Shown here: positions 52,358-60,488 of the stretch, in pieces
Position numbering within the stretch: the first letter of the stretch is position 1
How the letters are laid out: each line of letters opens with the position of its first letter
NCBI RefSeq assembly: GCF_009380135.2
Contig: NZ_WHUT02000001.1
Coordinates: 434,001-498,000, forward strand
Direction of reading: 5' to 3'
Length of the DNA stretch: 64,000 nt
DNA from: Fertoeibacter niger
Lineage (GTDB): Bacteria; Pseudomonadota; Alphaproteobacteria; Rhodobacterales; Rhodobacteraceae
The notes under the pieces: model-generated
What the model was told of the DNA's origin: nothing
Databases searched by the model: none
Seen by the model: the letters and a program-made list of their open reading frames with translations, nothing else
Position numbers and translations under genes: made by a program

Positions 52358-53182
52358 ATGCTGACCGTCTCAACCCGCCACGCCATTGACCCCGTTTCGG
52401 CAAAAGCCCTTGATACCAAGGGCTTGCGCGATGCCTTTCACATGGATGGCCTGTTTGCCGAAGGGCAGATCAACCTGGTCTACACCCATTATGACCGCAT
52501 GATCGTGGGCGGAGCCGTGCCCGGCGGCGCGGCACTGGTGCTGGACCATGTGAAGGAATGCGGCACGGCCAGCATTCTGGACCGGCGCGAGATGGGCATC
52601 GTGAACATCGGCGCGGAAGGCACTGTTTCGGCAGGTGGATCCGACTATGCGATGGCGCGCGGCGATGTGCTGTATCTGCCGATGGGCGCGGGCCCGGTGA
52701 CATTCGCGGGCGCGGGCCGGTTCTACATCCTGTCCTGCCCGGCGCATCACGCTTACCCCGCCCGGCTGGTGCCGATCGGCGAGGCGAAACAGGTGCATCT
52801 GGGCGAGGCGGCCACGTCGAACAAGCGCACGATATATCAGTTCATCCACCCCGATGTGATGCCCGCCTGCCAACTGGTTGTAGGCTATACACAATTCCAC
52901 GAAGGTTCGGTCTGGAACACGATGCCCGCGCATCTGCATGACCGCCGGATGGAGGCTTATCTTTACTTCGATCTGGCCGAGAATGCCCGGGTGTTTCACT
53001 TCATGGGCGAGCCGTCGGAAACCCGGCATCTGGTGATGAAGAACGAAGAGGCGGTGGTGTCGCCACCCTGGTCGATCCATTGCGGGGCGGGCACCGGGGC
53101 CTATACGTTCATCTGGGCGATGGCGGGTGACAACGTGGATTACCGCGATGTCGAGATGGTGGGCATGGAGGATCTGCGGTGA
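52358..53182 (+). CDS. kduI: 5-dehydro-4-deoxy-D-glucuronate isomerase
   Basis: This 274-residue bicupin zinc enzyme isomerises 5-keto-4-deoxyuronate to 2,5-diketo-3-deoxygluconate. It shows TKGLRDAFHMDGLFAEGQIN, YTHYDRMIVGGAVP and the zinc-site region MPAHLHDRRMEAYLYFDLAE, followed by VVSPPWSIHCGAGTGAYTFI. The length equals the family norm. It starts at ATG 52358, 11 bases after kdgF, and overlaps kduD by four bases (GTGA). Confidence 0.97.
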   Translation: MLTVSTRHAIDPVSAKALDTKGLRDAFHMDGLFAEGQINLVYTHYDRMIVGGAVPGGAALVLDHVKECGTASILDRREMGIVNIGAEGTVSAGGSDYAMARGDVLYLPMGAGPVTFAGAGRFYILSCPAHHAYPARLVPIGEAKQVHLGEAATSNKRTIYQFIHPDVMPACQLVVGYTQFHEGSVWNTMPAHLHDRRMEAYLYFDLAENARVFHFMGEPSETRHLVMKNEEAVVSPPWSIHCGAGTGAYTFIWAMAGDNVDYRDVEMVGMEDLR

Positions 53183-53919
53183 TTTCCTTTTCCCTTGCGG
53201 GCCAGCGCGCGCTGGTGACGGGTGCGAATACCGGTATCGGGCAGGCCATCGCCGTGGCGCTGGCCGGTGCCGGGGCCGAGGTGATCGCGGCGGGCCGGTC
53301 CAGTTCGGCCGAGACGGTGGCGATGATCGTGGCCAACGGTGGCACGGCGCGCGAAATGCAGCTGGATTTTGCCGACCCGATGGCCGCGCATGACAGCTTC
53401 ACCGCAGAACGCATTGATATTCTTGTGAACAATGCGGGCATCATCCGCCGCGCGGATTCGGTGGATTTCACCGAGGCTGATTGGGACGCGGTGATGGATG
53501 TAAACCTGAAGGCGGTGTTCTTTACCTGTCAGTCCTTTGCGCGCGCGGCCTTGGCGCGGGGTGCCGGGGGGCGGATCATCAACGTGGCCTCGCTTTTGTC
53601 GTTTCAGGGCGGCATCCGTGTGCCATCTTATACTGCGTCAAAACATGGGGTTGCGGGGCTGACGAAACTCCTGGCCAACGAATGGGCGGCCAAGGGCATC
53701 AACGTGAATGCCATTGCCCCCGGTTATATCGAGACGAACAACACCGAGGCTTTGCGCGCAGACCCTGACCGCAGCCGGTCGATCCTTGAGCGCATTCCGG
53801 CCGGGCGTTGGGGCAAGGCCGATGACATTGCCGGCACGGCGGTGTTCCTGGCCTCTCCCGCCGCCGCCTATATCCATGGCGCGGTGCTGAACGTGGACGG
53901 AGGCTGGCTTGCCCGCTGA
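53179..53919 (+). CDS. kduD: 2-deoxy-D-gluconate 3-dehydrogenase / 2,5-diketo-3-deoxygluconate reductase
   Basis: The 246-residue short-chain dehydrogenase reduces 2,5-diketo-3-deoxygluconate to KDG. It has the cofactor loop TGANTGIGQAIAVALAGAGA, the NNAG motif in ILVNNAGIIRRAD, and INVASLLSFQGG. The catalytic pair is in SYTASKHGVAGL, and RWGKADDIAGTAVFL closes the family pattern. GTG start at 53179 overlaps kduI; its 3' end overlaps uxuB by 11 bases. Confidence 0.94.
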   Translation: MISFSLAGQRALVTGANTGIGQAIAVALAGAGAEVIAAGRSSSAETVAMIVANGGTAREMQLDFADPMAAHDSFTAERIDILVNNAGIIRRADSVDFTEADWDAVMDVNLKAVFFTCQSFARAALARGAGGRIINVASLLSFQGGIRVPSYTASKHGVAGLTKLLANEWAAKGINVNAIAPGYIETNNTEALRADPDRSRSILERIPAGRWGKADDIAGTAVFLASPAAAYIHGAVLNVDGGWLAR

Positions 53920-55306
53920 ACGCCTGGTGAACAGCAGACCGGGCATCGGCATCGTGCATCTGGGCCTTGGCGCGTTTTTCCGTGCCCATGGCGCGGTTTA
54001 CGTGGCCGAGGCGATGGCGGCCTCGGGCGGTGACTGGGGCATTCTGGGCGTGTCGCTGCAATCGCCCACGGTGCGCGACGCGCTTGCACCGCAGGGCTTT
54101 GCCTATTGGGCGGTGGAACAGGGGCCGGGCGGCGAGGTGCCGCGCCGCATCGACGTGGTGCAGAATGTGCTGGTGGCCCCCGAAGACCCTGCCGCCGTTC
54201 TGGCGGCCATGGCTGATGCAGGGGTGAAGATCGTCAGCCTGACGGTGACGGAAAAGGGCTATTGCCACAATCCGGCGGATGGCAGGATCAACCAGCAACA
54301 CCCTGATATTGTGCATGATATGGCAAACCCCCTGCCCCGGTCTGCCCCCGGTTTCCTGGTGCGGGCGCTGGCGCTGCGGCGGGCGGCGGGGCTGGCCCCC
54401 TTCACCGTGATGACCTGCGACAACCTGCCGGAAAACGGCCATGTGCTGCGCGGTGTGGTGCTGGATCTGGCCCGCGCGCTGGACCCGGGCCTGGCCAACT
54501 GGATCGCCACCGAGGGCCGCTTTCCCTGCACCATGGTCGACCGGATCGTGCCCGCCACGAAACCCGAGGATATTCAGCGGCTTGCAGCGCAAGGCATCAC
54601 CGATGCCGCCCCAGTCATGCACGAACCCTTCCGGCAATGGGTGGTGGAGGACAGTTTCGTGGGCGGTCTGCGCCCCGATCTGGGCGCTGTGGGGGTGCAA
54701 CTGGTGGCCGATGTGACGGCCTATGAGCATATGAAGCTGCGGATGCTGAACGGCACGCATTCGGCGCTGGCCTATCTGGGCTATCTGGCCGGGCACCAGA
54801 CCATTTCCGATACCGTGGCCGATCCGGTTTTTGCGCGCTTTGTCAAAGGCTTGTGGGCGGATGAGATCATCCCCGCGCTGGTGCCGCCACCGGGTGAGAA
54901 CCTTGCCGCCTATGCGCAGGCGTTGTTTGAACGCTATGCCAACCCCGCGATCCGGCACCGGACATGGCAGATTGCCATGGATGGCAGCCAGAAACTGCCG
55001 CAGCGCATTCTGGGCACGCTGGCCGAGAATATCGCGGCGGGGCGGCCCTCGCCCGGGCTGATGCTGGCCGTGGCGGGATGGATGCGTTATGTCGGCGGCG
55101 TGGACGATGCGGGTGCGGCGATCGAGGTGAAAGACCCGCTGGCGCAGATGCTGAAAACGGCTGCGGATCAAGGGGTTGCCGCGCTGCTTTCACTGCGTCA
55201 GGTGTTCCCCGAAACCTTGGCGCAGGCGCTGGAGCCCGGCGTGACGGCAGCCCATGCGCGGCTGGTAGCATTGGGCGCGCGGGCCGCGGTGGAGGAACTG
55301 GCATGA
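53909..55306 (+). CDS. uxuB: Fructuronate reductase (mannitol dehydrogenase family)
   Basis: The 465-residue enzyme reduces D-fructuronate to D-mannonate with NADH. It shows the N-terminal nucleotide fold GIGIVHLGLGAFFRAHGAVY, and TVTEKGYCHNPADG and MTCDNLPENGHVLRGVV as family segments. The catalytic lysine region is YEHMKLRMLNGTHSALAYLG. Mannitol dehydrogenase is the main alternative, but placement between uxaC and uxuA decides for UxuB. TTG start at 53909 is supported by GGAGG five bases upstream. Confidence 0.94.
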   Translation: MPAERLVNSRPGIGIVHLGLGAFFRAHGAVYVAEAMAASGGDWGILGVSLQSPTVRDALAPQGFAYWAVEQGPGGEVPRRIDVVQNVLVAPEDPAAVLAAMADAGVKIVSLTVTEKGYCHNPADGRINQQHPDIVHDMANPLPRSAPGFLVRALALRRAAGLAPFTVMTCDNLPENGHVLRGVVLDLARALDPGLANWIATEGRFPCTMVDRIVPATKPEDIQRLAAQGITDAAPVMHEPFRQWVVEDSFVGGLRPDLGAVGVQLVADVTAYEHMKLRMLNGTHSALAYLGYLAGHQTISDTVADPVFARFVKGLWADEIIPALVPPPGENLAAYAQALFERYANPAIRHRTWQIAMDGSQKLPQRILGTLAENIAAGRPSPGLMLAVAGWMRYVGGVDDAGAAIEVKDPLAQMLKTAADQGVAALLSLRQVFPETLAQALEPGVTAAHARLVALGARAAVEELA

Positions 55307-56502
55307 GGGAAAGCTGGCGCTGGTATGGCGAGTTCGACCGCATCACCCTGCCCGAAGTGGCGCAAACCGGGGCGACCGGCATCGTCAACGCCCTGCATGA
55401 AATCCCTTATGGCGAGGTCTGGCCGCGTCAGGCGATTGCCGCGCGGCGCGACGCCATCATCCGCGCGGGGTTTGACTGGGTGGTGGTGGAAAGCCTGCCG
55501 ATCCATGAGCGGATCAAGCGCGGCGCGGGCGATCTGAGCGCGCTGTTCGCCAATTACCGGCAGTCGATGGCCAATCTGGCGGCTGAAGGCATCACCACGA
55601 TCTGCTATAATTTCATGCCCTTGCTGGATTGGACGCGCACCGATCTGGCCGCCCCCGTGGCGCGTGGCGGCACCTGCCTGCGGTTTTCCGCGCCCAGGAT
55701 GGCGGCGTTTGAGCTGCATATGCTGGGCCGCGCGGCGGCTGAGGCTGATTACCCGCCCGGGGTGCTGGCCGAGGCTGCAGTGTGGTTTCAGCAGGCGACA
55801 GAGGCTGACCGTGACGGGTTGCTGCATGCCATCATGTCGGGCCTGCCGGGGGCCTATGACCGCTATGACATTCCGGCCCTGCGCGCGGCGCTGGCGGATT
55901 ACGAGGGCATTGGCCAAGGCGAACTTCGCAGCCATTACAAGCGGTTCCTTGACGAGGTTATTCCTGCTGCCGAAGATCTGGGCATGCGGTTCTGCGTGCA
56001 TCCCGATGATCCGCCGCGCGACATACTGGGTCTGCCGCGCATCGTGTCGGATGCCGAAGACATCGCATGGATCATGGCGGCGGTGGACAGCCCGGCCAAC
56101 GGGCTGACGCTGTGCGCGGGGTCGCTGGGGGCCAATCCGGCCAATGACGTGCCCGCGATTGCACGGGCCCACGCGGCCCGCATTCATTTCGCGCATCTGC
56201 GCAACGTGCGCAAAGACCCGGATGGCAGTTTCGAAGAGGCGGCGCATCTGGCGGGCGATACCGACATGGTGGCGCTGATCGGCGTGCTGCTGGCCGAGGA
56301 GGCGCGGCGCCGGGCCGAGGGGCGCGCTGATGCCGACATACCCTTCCGCCCTGACCACGGGCATGAATTGCTGGACGATGCCGCGCGCGGCACGCATCCC
56401 GGCTATCCGCTGATCGGGCGGTTGCGGGGGTTGGCAGAACTGCGCGGCGTGATTGCCGCCCTGTCGCATCCGGGCGTCACGCCCGGGGGTTTCGCGGCCT
56501 GA
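55303..56502 (+). CDS. uxuA: Mannonate dehydratase
   Basis: This 399-residue TIM-barrel metal enzyme dehydrates D-mannonate to KDG. Motifs are RWYGEFDRITLPEVAQTGAT at the N-terminus and VVVESLPIHERIKRG. ICYNFMPLLDWTRTDL, FCVHPDDPPRDILGLPRIVS and FRPDHGHELLDDAARGTHPG carry the metal-binding His and Asp residues. The start overlaps uxuB by four bases. It is the last gene of the uronate operon; a strong hairpin follows. Confidence 0.96.
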   Translation: MRESWRWYGEFDRITLPEVAQTGATGIVNALHEIPYGEVWPRQAIAARRDAIIRAGFDWVVVESLPIHERIKRGAGDLSALFANYRQSMANLAAEGITTICYNFMPLLDWTRTDLAAPVARGGTCLRFSAPRMAAFELHMLGRAAAEADYPPGVLAEAAVWFQQATEADRDGLLHAIMSGLPGAYDRYDIPALRAALADYEGIGQGELRSHYKRFLDEVIPAAEDLGMRFCVHPDDPPRDILGLPRIVSDAEDIAWIMAAVDSPANGLTLCAGSLGANPANDVPAIARAHAARIHFAHLRNVRKDPDGSFEEAAHLAGDTDMVALIGVLLAEEARRRAEGRADADIPFRPDHGHELLDDAARGTHPGYPLIGRLRGLAELRGVIAALSHPGVTPGGFAA

Positions 56503-56511
56503 CAGGGCAAA

Positions 56512-56551
56512 GGGGCGGGCGGGTCTGGGCCAAACGTGGCCTGCCCGCCCC
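56512..56551 (+). terminator. Hairpin at the end of the uronate operon
   Basis: GGGGCGGGC pairs perfectly with GCCCGCCCC nine bases long across a 22-base interior that can itself pair (GGCC/GGCC). It begins nine bases after the uxuA stop. No T-run follows, so it may protect the 3' end or act with Rho. Confidence 0.5.
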
Positions 56552-56656
56552 GGCAAGCCTGCGCGGCGGGGTGGGCAATGACCAGCCACGACATGGATCT
56601 GCACAGGATGCCGCTTTCGGCCTTGCAGGCACCCGGGCGCGGTCCTACCGATAGCC

Positions 56657-57874
56657 ATGGTTCAGATGTCCGCCACAACCGACTCCGATGCCTTGGCCCG
56701 CCGCAATGTCTGGGTGCTGGTGGGCGCGCAGGCCATTCTTGGCGCGCAGATGCCGATGGTCTTTACCATCGCCGGGCTGGCGGGGCAAACATTGGCGACG
56801 AACCCCTGCTTTGCCACTTTGCCCATCTCGCTGATGGTCATCGGATCCATGCTGTCGGCCACGCCGCTGTCGGCGCTGATGCAGCGGCACGGGCGGCGCG
56901 CGGGCTTTGTGGCCGGGGCGGTGGCGGGGGCGATTGGTGCGGCGATCGGCGCGACGGGGCTGCTTTACGCGTCCTTCCCGCTGTTCTTGCTGGGGGCGTT
57001 CCTGACCGGCATCTACATGTCGGCGCAGGGGTTTTACCGCTTTGCCGCCGCCGATACCGCGTCGGATGCCTACCGGCCCAAGGCGATTTCCTATGTGATG
57101 GCCGGGGGGTTGCTGTCGGCGCTGCTGGGGCCGCAACTTGTGAAGGTCACGGCGGAAAGCATGGTGGTGCCGTTCCTTGGCACCTATCTGGCGGTGATTG
57201 CGGTGAATGTGCTGGGCGTGTTCCTGTTCGCGCTGCTGAACATCCCCAAACCCGCTGCCCCGGTGCCGGGTGCCAGCCTTGGCCGCAGCCGGCTGGAGCT
57301 GCTGAAAACCCCGCGCATCGCGGTGGCGGTGATCTGCGGCACGGTCAGCTATGCGCTGATGAATCTGGTGATGACATCCTCGCCGCTGGCGGTGGTGGGC
57401 TGCGGGTTCCAGACGGCGGATGCCGCCGATGTGGTGTCGGCGCATGTGCTGGCGATGTATGCGCCGTCGTTCTTCACCGGCCACATCATCGCGCGCTTCG
57501 GGGTGGAAAAGGTGGTGGCGCTGGGGCTGTTCATTCTGGCGGGGGCCGGGGTGGTGGCGCTGTCGGGCGTGACGCTGACGCATTTCTTCGGCGCGCTGAT
57601 ATTGCTGGGCATCGGGTGGAACTTTGGCTTCATCGGGGCCACCACCATGCTGGCAAGCGCGCAGCGGCCCGAGGAACGCGGCCGGTTGCAGGGCATGAAC
57701 GACCTGATCGTGTTCGGCGGCGTGACCATGGCCTCGCTGTCGTCGGGCGGGCTGATGAACTGTTCGGGCGGCACGGTGCAGGCGGGCTGGAACGCGGTGA
57801 ACATCGCCATGCTGCCGTTTCTGGTGCTGGCGGGTGGCGCGCTGATCTGGCAGGCGATGCGGCCAAAAGCCTGA
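56657..57874 (+). CDS. Major facilitator superfamily transporter
   Basis: The 405-residue protein has about twelve hydrophobic helices in two halves. The loop 2-3 motif reads LSALMQRHGRRAGFVAGAVA, and FGVEKVVALGLFILAGAGVV is the symmetric second-half start. SAQGFYRFAAADTASDAYRP in helix 4-5 resembles a group of uncharacterised proteobacterial MFS proteins. It lies 154 bases after uxuA, beyond a hairpin, so it may or may not belong to the uronate operon. Substrate unknown. Confidence 0.85.
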   Translation: MVQMSATTDSDALARRNVWVLVGAQAILGAQMPMVFTIAGLAGQTLATNPCFATLPISLMVIGSMLSATPLSALMQRHGRRAGFVAGAVAGAIGAAIGATGLLYASFPLFLLGAFLTGIYMSAQGFYRFAAADTASDAYRPKAISYVMAGGLLSALLGPQLVKVTAESMVVPFLGTYLAVIAVNVLGVFLFALLNIPKPAAPVPGASLGRSRLELLKTPRIAVAVICGTVSYALMNLVMTSSPLAVVGCGFQTADAADVVSAHVLAMYAPSFFTGHIIARFGVEKVVALGLFILAGAGVVALSGVTLTHFFGALILLGIGWNFGFIGATTMLASAQRPEERGRLQGMNDLIVFGGVTMASLSSGGLMNCSGGTVQAGWNAVNIAMLPFLVLAGGALIWQAMRPKA

Positions 57875-57955
57875 ATGGGCGCACTGTCTCTGTGCTGTGG
57901 CGAAGGGTGACAGGGCGCATCGCAGCCCCTAACTCTGCGTCAAAGGAGACTTTCG

Positions 57956-58984
57956 ATGACAGTAGAACTTGGCCTTGGCACGTTTGGCGATGTGACGCGC
58001 GAATCTGATGGCAGCCTGCGCGACCAGCGGCTTGTGCTGCGCGATGTGGTGGAAGAGGCGGTGCTGGCCGATTCCGTGGGCGTCGATTTCATCGGGCTGG
58101 GTGAACATCACCGCGATGATTTCGCCATCACCGCGCCAGAGATCCTGCTTGCGGCGATTGCGGCGCGCACCAGCCGGATCCGGCTGGGCACGGCGGTGAC
58201 CGTGCTGAGCTCGGATGATCCGGTGCGGCTGTTCCAGCGGTTTTCCACGCTGAACGCGATTTCCGGCGACCGGGGTGAGGTGATCCTGGGGCGCGGCAGC
58301 TTCACTGAAAGCTTTCCGCTGTTCGGCCACAAGCTGAACGATTATGAACTGTTGTTCAACGACAAGCTGGACCTGTTCAGCACCCTCATCCGCGAGGAGG
58401 AGGTAACATGGCAGGGCCGCACCCGCCCTGCCCTGAAGGACCAGCGCATTTACCCGCCGCTGGGGCCTGATGGTCTGGTGACATGGATCGGCGTGGGTGG
58501 CAGCCCGGAGTCTGTGGTGCGGGCGGTGCGCTATGCCATGCCGATGATGCTGGCCATCATCGGGGGCGAGCCGCGCCGGTTTCTGCCTTTTGTCGATCTG
58601 TATAAACGCGCGTGGAAACAGGCGGGGGGCGACCCGCTGCCCTTGGGCGTGCATTCGCCCGGCCATGTGGCTGACAGTGATGCGCAGGCGCGCGACGAGG
58701 CTTTTGCCGGCTACCGCGTGCTGCATGACCGCATCGGGCGGGAACGTGGCTGGCCGCCCACCACCCGCGCGAATTTCGACGCCGAGGCGGATGGTGGTTC
58801 GATGTATGTGGGATCACCCGAGACCGTGGCGCGCAAGATTGCGGCTACGGTGAAAACGCTGGGTCTGGCGCGGTTTGACATGAAATATTCGCAGGGCACG
58901 ATGCGGCCGGAACAGCTTTTGCGTTCCATCGAGCTTTACGGGACCAAGGTGAAGCCGATGGTGCAGGAATTGCTGGCGAAGTAA
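57956..58984 (+). CDS. Luciferase-like (LLM class) flavin-dependent oxidoreductase
   Basis: The 342-residue protein has the bacterial luciferase fold of F420/FMN monooxygenases. Segments are FIGLGEHHRDDFAITAPEIL, with LLAAIAARTSRIRLGTAVTV after it, and DRGEVILGRGSFTESFPLFG. VTWIGVGGSPESVVRAVRYA and YVGSPETVARKIAATVKTLG close it. It resembles the monooxygenase group annotated as alkanal or luciferase-family proteins; no substrate can be deduced. AAAGGAGACTTTCG gives a strong ribosome site. It lies 81 bases after the MFS gene and converges with the next gene. Confidence 0.88.
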   Translation: MTVELGLGTFGDVTRESDGSLRDQRLVLRDVVEEAVLADSVGVDFIGLGEHHRDDFAITAPEILLAAIAARTSRIRLGTAVTVLSSDDPVRLFQRFSTLNAISGDRGEVILGRGSFTESFPLFGHKLNDYELLFNDKLDLFSTLIREEEVTWQGRTRPALKDQRIYPPLGPDGLVTWIGVGGSPESVVRAVRYAMPMMLAIIGGEPRRFLPFVDLYKRAWKQAGGDPLPLGVHSPGHVADSDAQARDEAFAGYRVLHDRIGRERGWPPTTRANFDAEADGGSMYVGSPETVARKIAATVKTLGLARFDMKYSQGTMRPEQLLRSIELYGTKVKPMVQELLAK

Positions 58985-58998
58985 CGGTTGGCCCCGTT

Positions 58999-59772
58999 TC
59001 AGGGCCGCCCGGTGAAGGCCCGCCATAGCAGCCCGCCGCGTTTCTGGAACTCGGTCAGGTGCAGCGCACCGGCGGCGACCCGCCCCGGTTCGCGCTGCGC
59101 CAGTGCCAGCAGCCCGCTCGTCTGCCACCCGGCCCAAAGGGCGGGCATGGCAGAGCCGGGCAACCGGCGCAGGGCGGGCATTGCCCGCCACAACCGGGCC
59201 AGCCCGTCGCCCGCCAGCGCCGCCACAGCCTCGGCCCGGCCATCGACCAGCGGGATGCGGCCCCGCGCCTCCAACTCTGGCACGGCGCGCAGCCAGTTGG
59301 CCAGCCCCATGGCCCAGCCCGCATCACGCACCGCCGGTTCCGCCACCGCAGGGGCCCCCAGCGCCAGCGCCGCCAGCCACATCAGCCCGCCCGCCGTATC
59401 GGCCAGATGCGCGTCAAACGCCGCGCGGTCGGCAAAGGCATCGCGGTAAATGTCCCAGCGGCGCGCGGCCACGATGGCATCCAGCACCGCCACGGGCAGC
59501 GCATGGTCGCGGATCACCTGCGCCAGCGGTGTCACCACCTCATGCGCCCTGACCCTTCCCTCTGCCGCCTCGGCCACAGCGTCACGCCAGAATTGCAGCC
59601 GCATTTCGGCAATCATCGCCTCTTGCGTCATCCAGGGGGCGCGGGCGACCTCCAGATTGAAGGCATAAAGCGGGAACAGCACCGCGCGGGCGGTGGGTGG
59701 GGCCGCCATGGTGGCGGCAAAACGGTCTGGGTCGCCGCGTTCGACCATGGCGGCGCAGGCGGCAAGGCTCAT
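58999..59772 (-). CDS. Squalene/phytoene synthase-like protein without catalytic Asp motif (NDUFAF6-like)
   Basis: The 257-residue protein has the all-helical squalene/phytoene synthase fold: ARAVLFPLYAFNLEVARAPW (helix with the usual first aspartate site), MRLQFWRDAVAEAAEGRV, and GLMWLAALALG. True synthases carry D-x-x-x-D in the first segment; here it reads NLEVARA, so both aspartates are missing. The same trait is known in NDUFAF6, a mitochondrial complex I assembly factor, and this protein is a plausible bacterial relative. ATGA overlap with the upstream methyltransferase. Confidence 0.8.
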   Translation of the reverse strand: MSLAACAAMVERGDPDRFAATMAAPPTARAVLFPLYAFNLEVARAPWMTQEAMIAEMRLQFWRDAVAEAAEGRVRAHEVVTPLAQVIRDHALPVAVLDAIVAARRWDIYRDAFADRAAFDAHLADTAGGLMWLAALALGAPAVAEPAVRDAGWAMGLANWLRAVPELEARGRIPLVDGRAEAVAALAGDGLARLWRAMPALRRLPGSAMPALWAGWQTSGLLALAQREPGRVAAGALHLTEFQKRGGLLWRAFTGRP

Positions 59773-60488
59773 GCGGCAGGCTCCGCCACCACCAGCAGAT
59801 AACCGTAGTCACCGCCATGGTCACGCCACACCGCCAGTTCCGCCTCGGTCTCTGCCAATGCCTCGGCAAGGGCCGGGTCGCCTGCGGCCCGCAGGGCGCT
59901 GACCCGTGCGGCGAGGGGGGTGTAGTAGGCGGCCCAGGCTGAATCTGACAGCCACCGATCCGCGATGACGGTGTAACCCGCTGCAACCACCTGCGCGTGA
60001 ATTCCCGCCCGGTCGGTCATGCCCGGATATTCCAACCAGAAGGCCCGCGCCGTGGCAGAAGGTGCGTCGTGCCGCCAGGCCGCATCCGAGAATGCCACCC
60101 GACCTTCCGGGGCCAGATGCCTGCGCCACGCAATCAGCGCCGGCGTGATGCCCATGTTGTATATGGCGCCCGCCGACCAGATCAGATCGAACAGGCCGTC
60201 GGGGGCCAGCATGTCACCCTCGCGCACCGTCACCCGCGTGTCGGCGGCATGGGCTTCGGCCACCCGTGCGACAAAGTCCGGGTGTTTGTCCAGCGCTGTC
60301 ACATGGCCCTGCGGCACATGGGCCAGCAGCGACGCAATATCGGCGCCCGGGCCGCAACCGGCATCCAGCACCCGCGCATCCGGCCCGGTGCCCGCCTGCG
60401 CCACCGCCCAGTCAAGGCTGTCGCGGTCGCCCGGCCCTTCGCGGACCAGCCCCGAATGGATGGTGAAGAACGCCTCGCGCGCAGTCAT
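59769..60488 (-). CDS. Class I SAM-dependent methyltransferase
   Basis: The 239-residue protein has motif I VLDAGCGPGADIASLLAHVP (about residues 40-59), the acidic post-I residue in VTALDKHPDFV, motif II FDLIWSAGAIYNMG and the post-motif WRRHLAPEGRVAFSD. This is the UbiE/COQ5-like small-molecule methyltransferase group; the acceptor is unknown. It is translationally coupled to cimA upstream and to the squalene-synthase-like gene downstream by ATGA overlaps. Confidence 0.86.
   Translation of the reverse strand: MTAREAFFTIHSGLVREGPGDRDSLDWAVAQAGTGPDARVLDAGCGPGADIASLLAHVPQGHVTALDKHPDFVARVAEAHAADTRVTVREGDMLAPDGLFDLIWSAGAIYNMGITPALIAWRRHLAPEGRVAFSDAAWRHDAPSATARAFWLEYPGMTDRAGIHAQVVAAGYTVIADRWLSDSAWAAYYTPLAARVSALRAAGDPALAEALAETEAELAVWRDHGGDYGYLLVVAEPAA

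Noticed and set aside
56657-57874. MFS protein as a second uronate transporter of the cluster
   Set aside because: It is separated from uxuA by a strong hairpin and 154 bases, and its sequence gives no link to hexuronate permeases; the assignment was left open.
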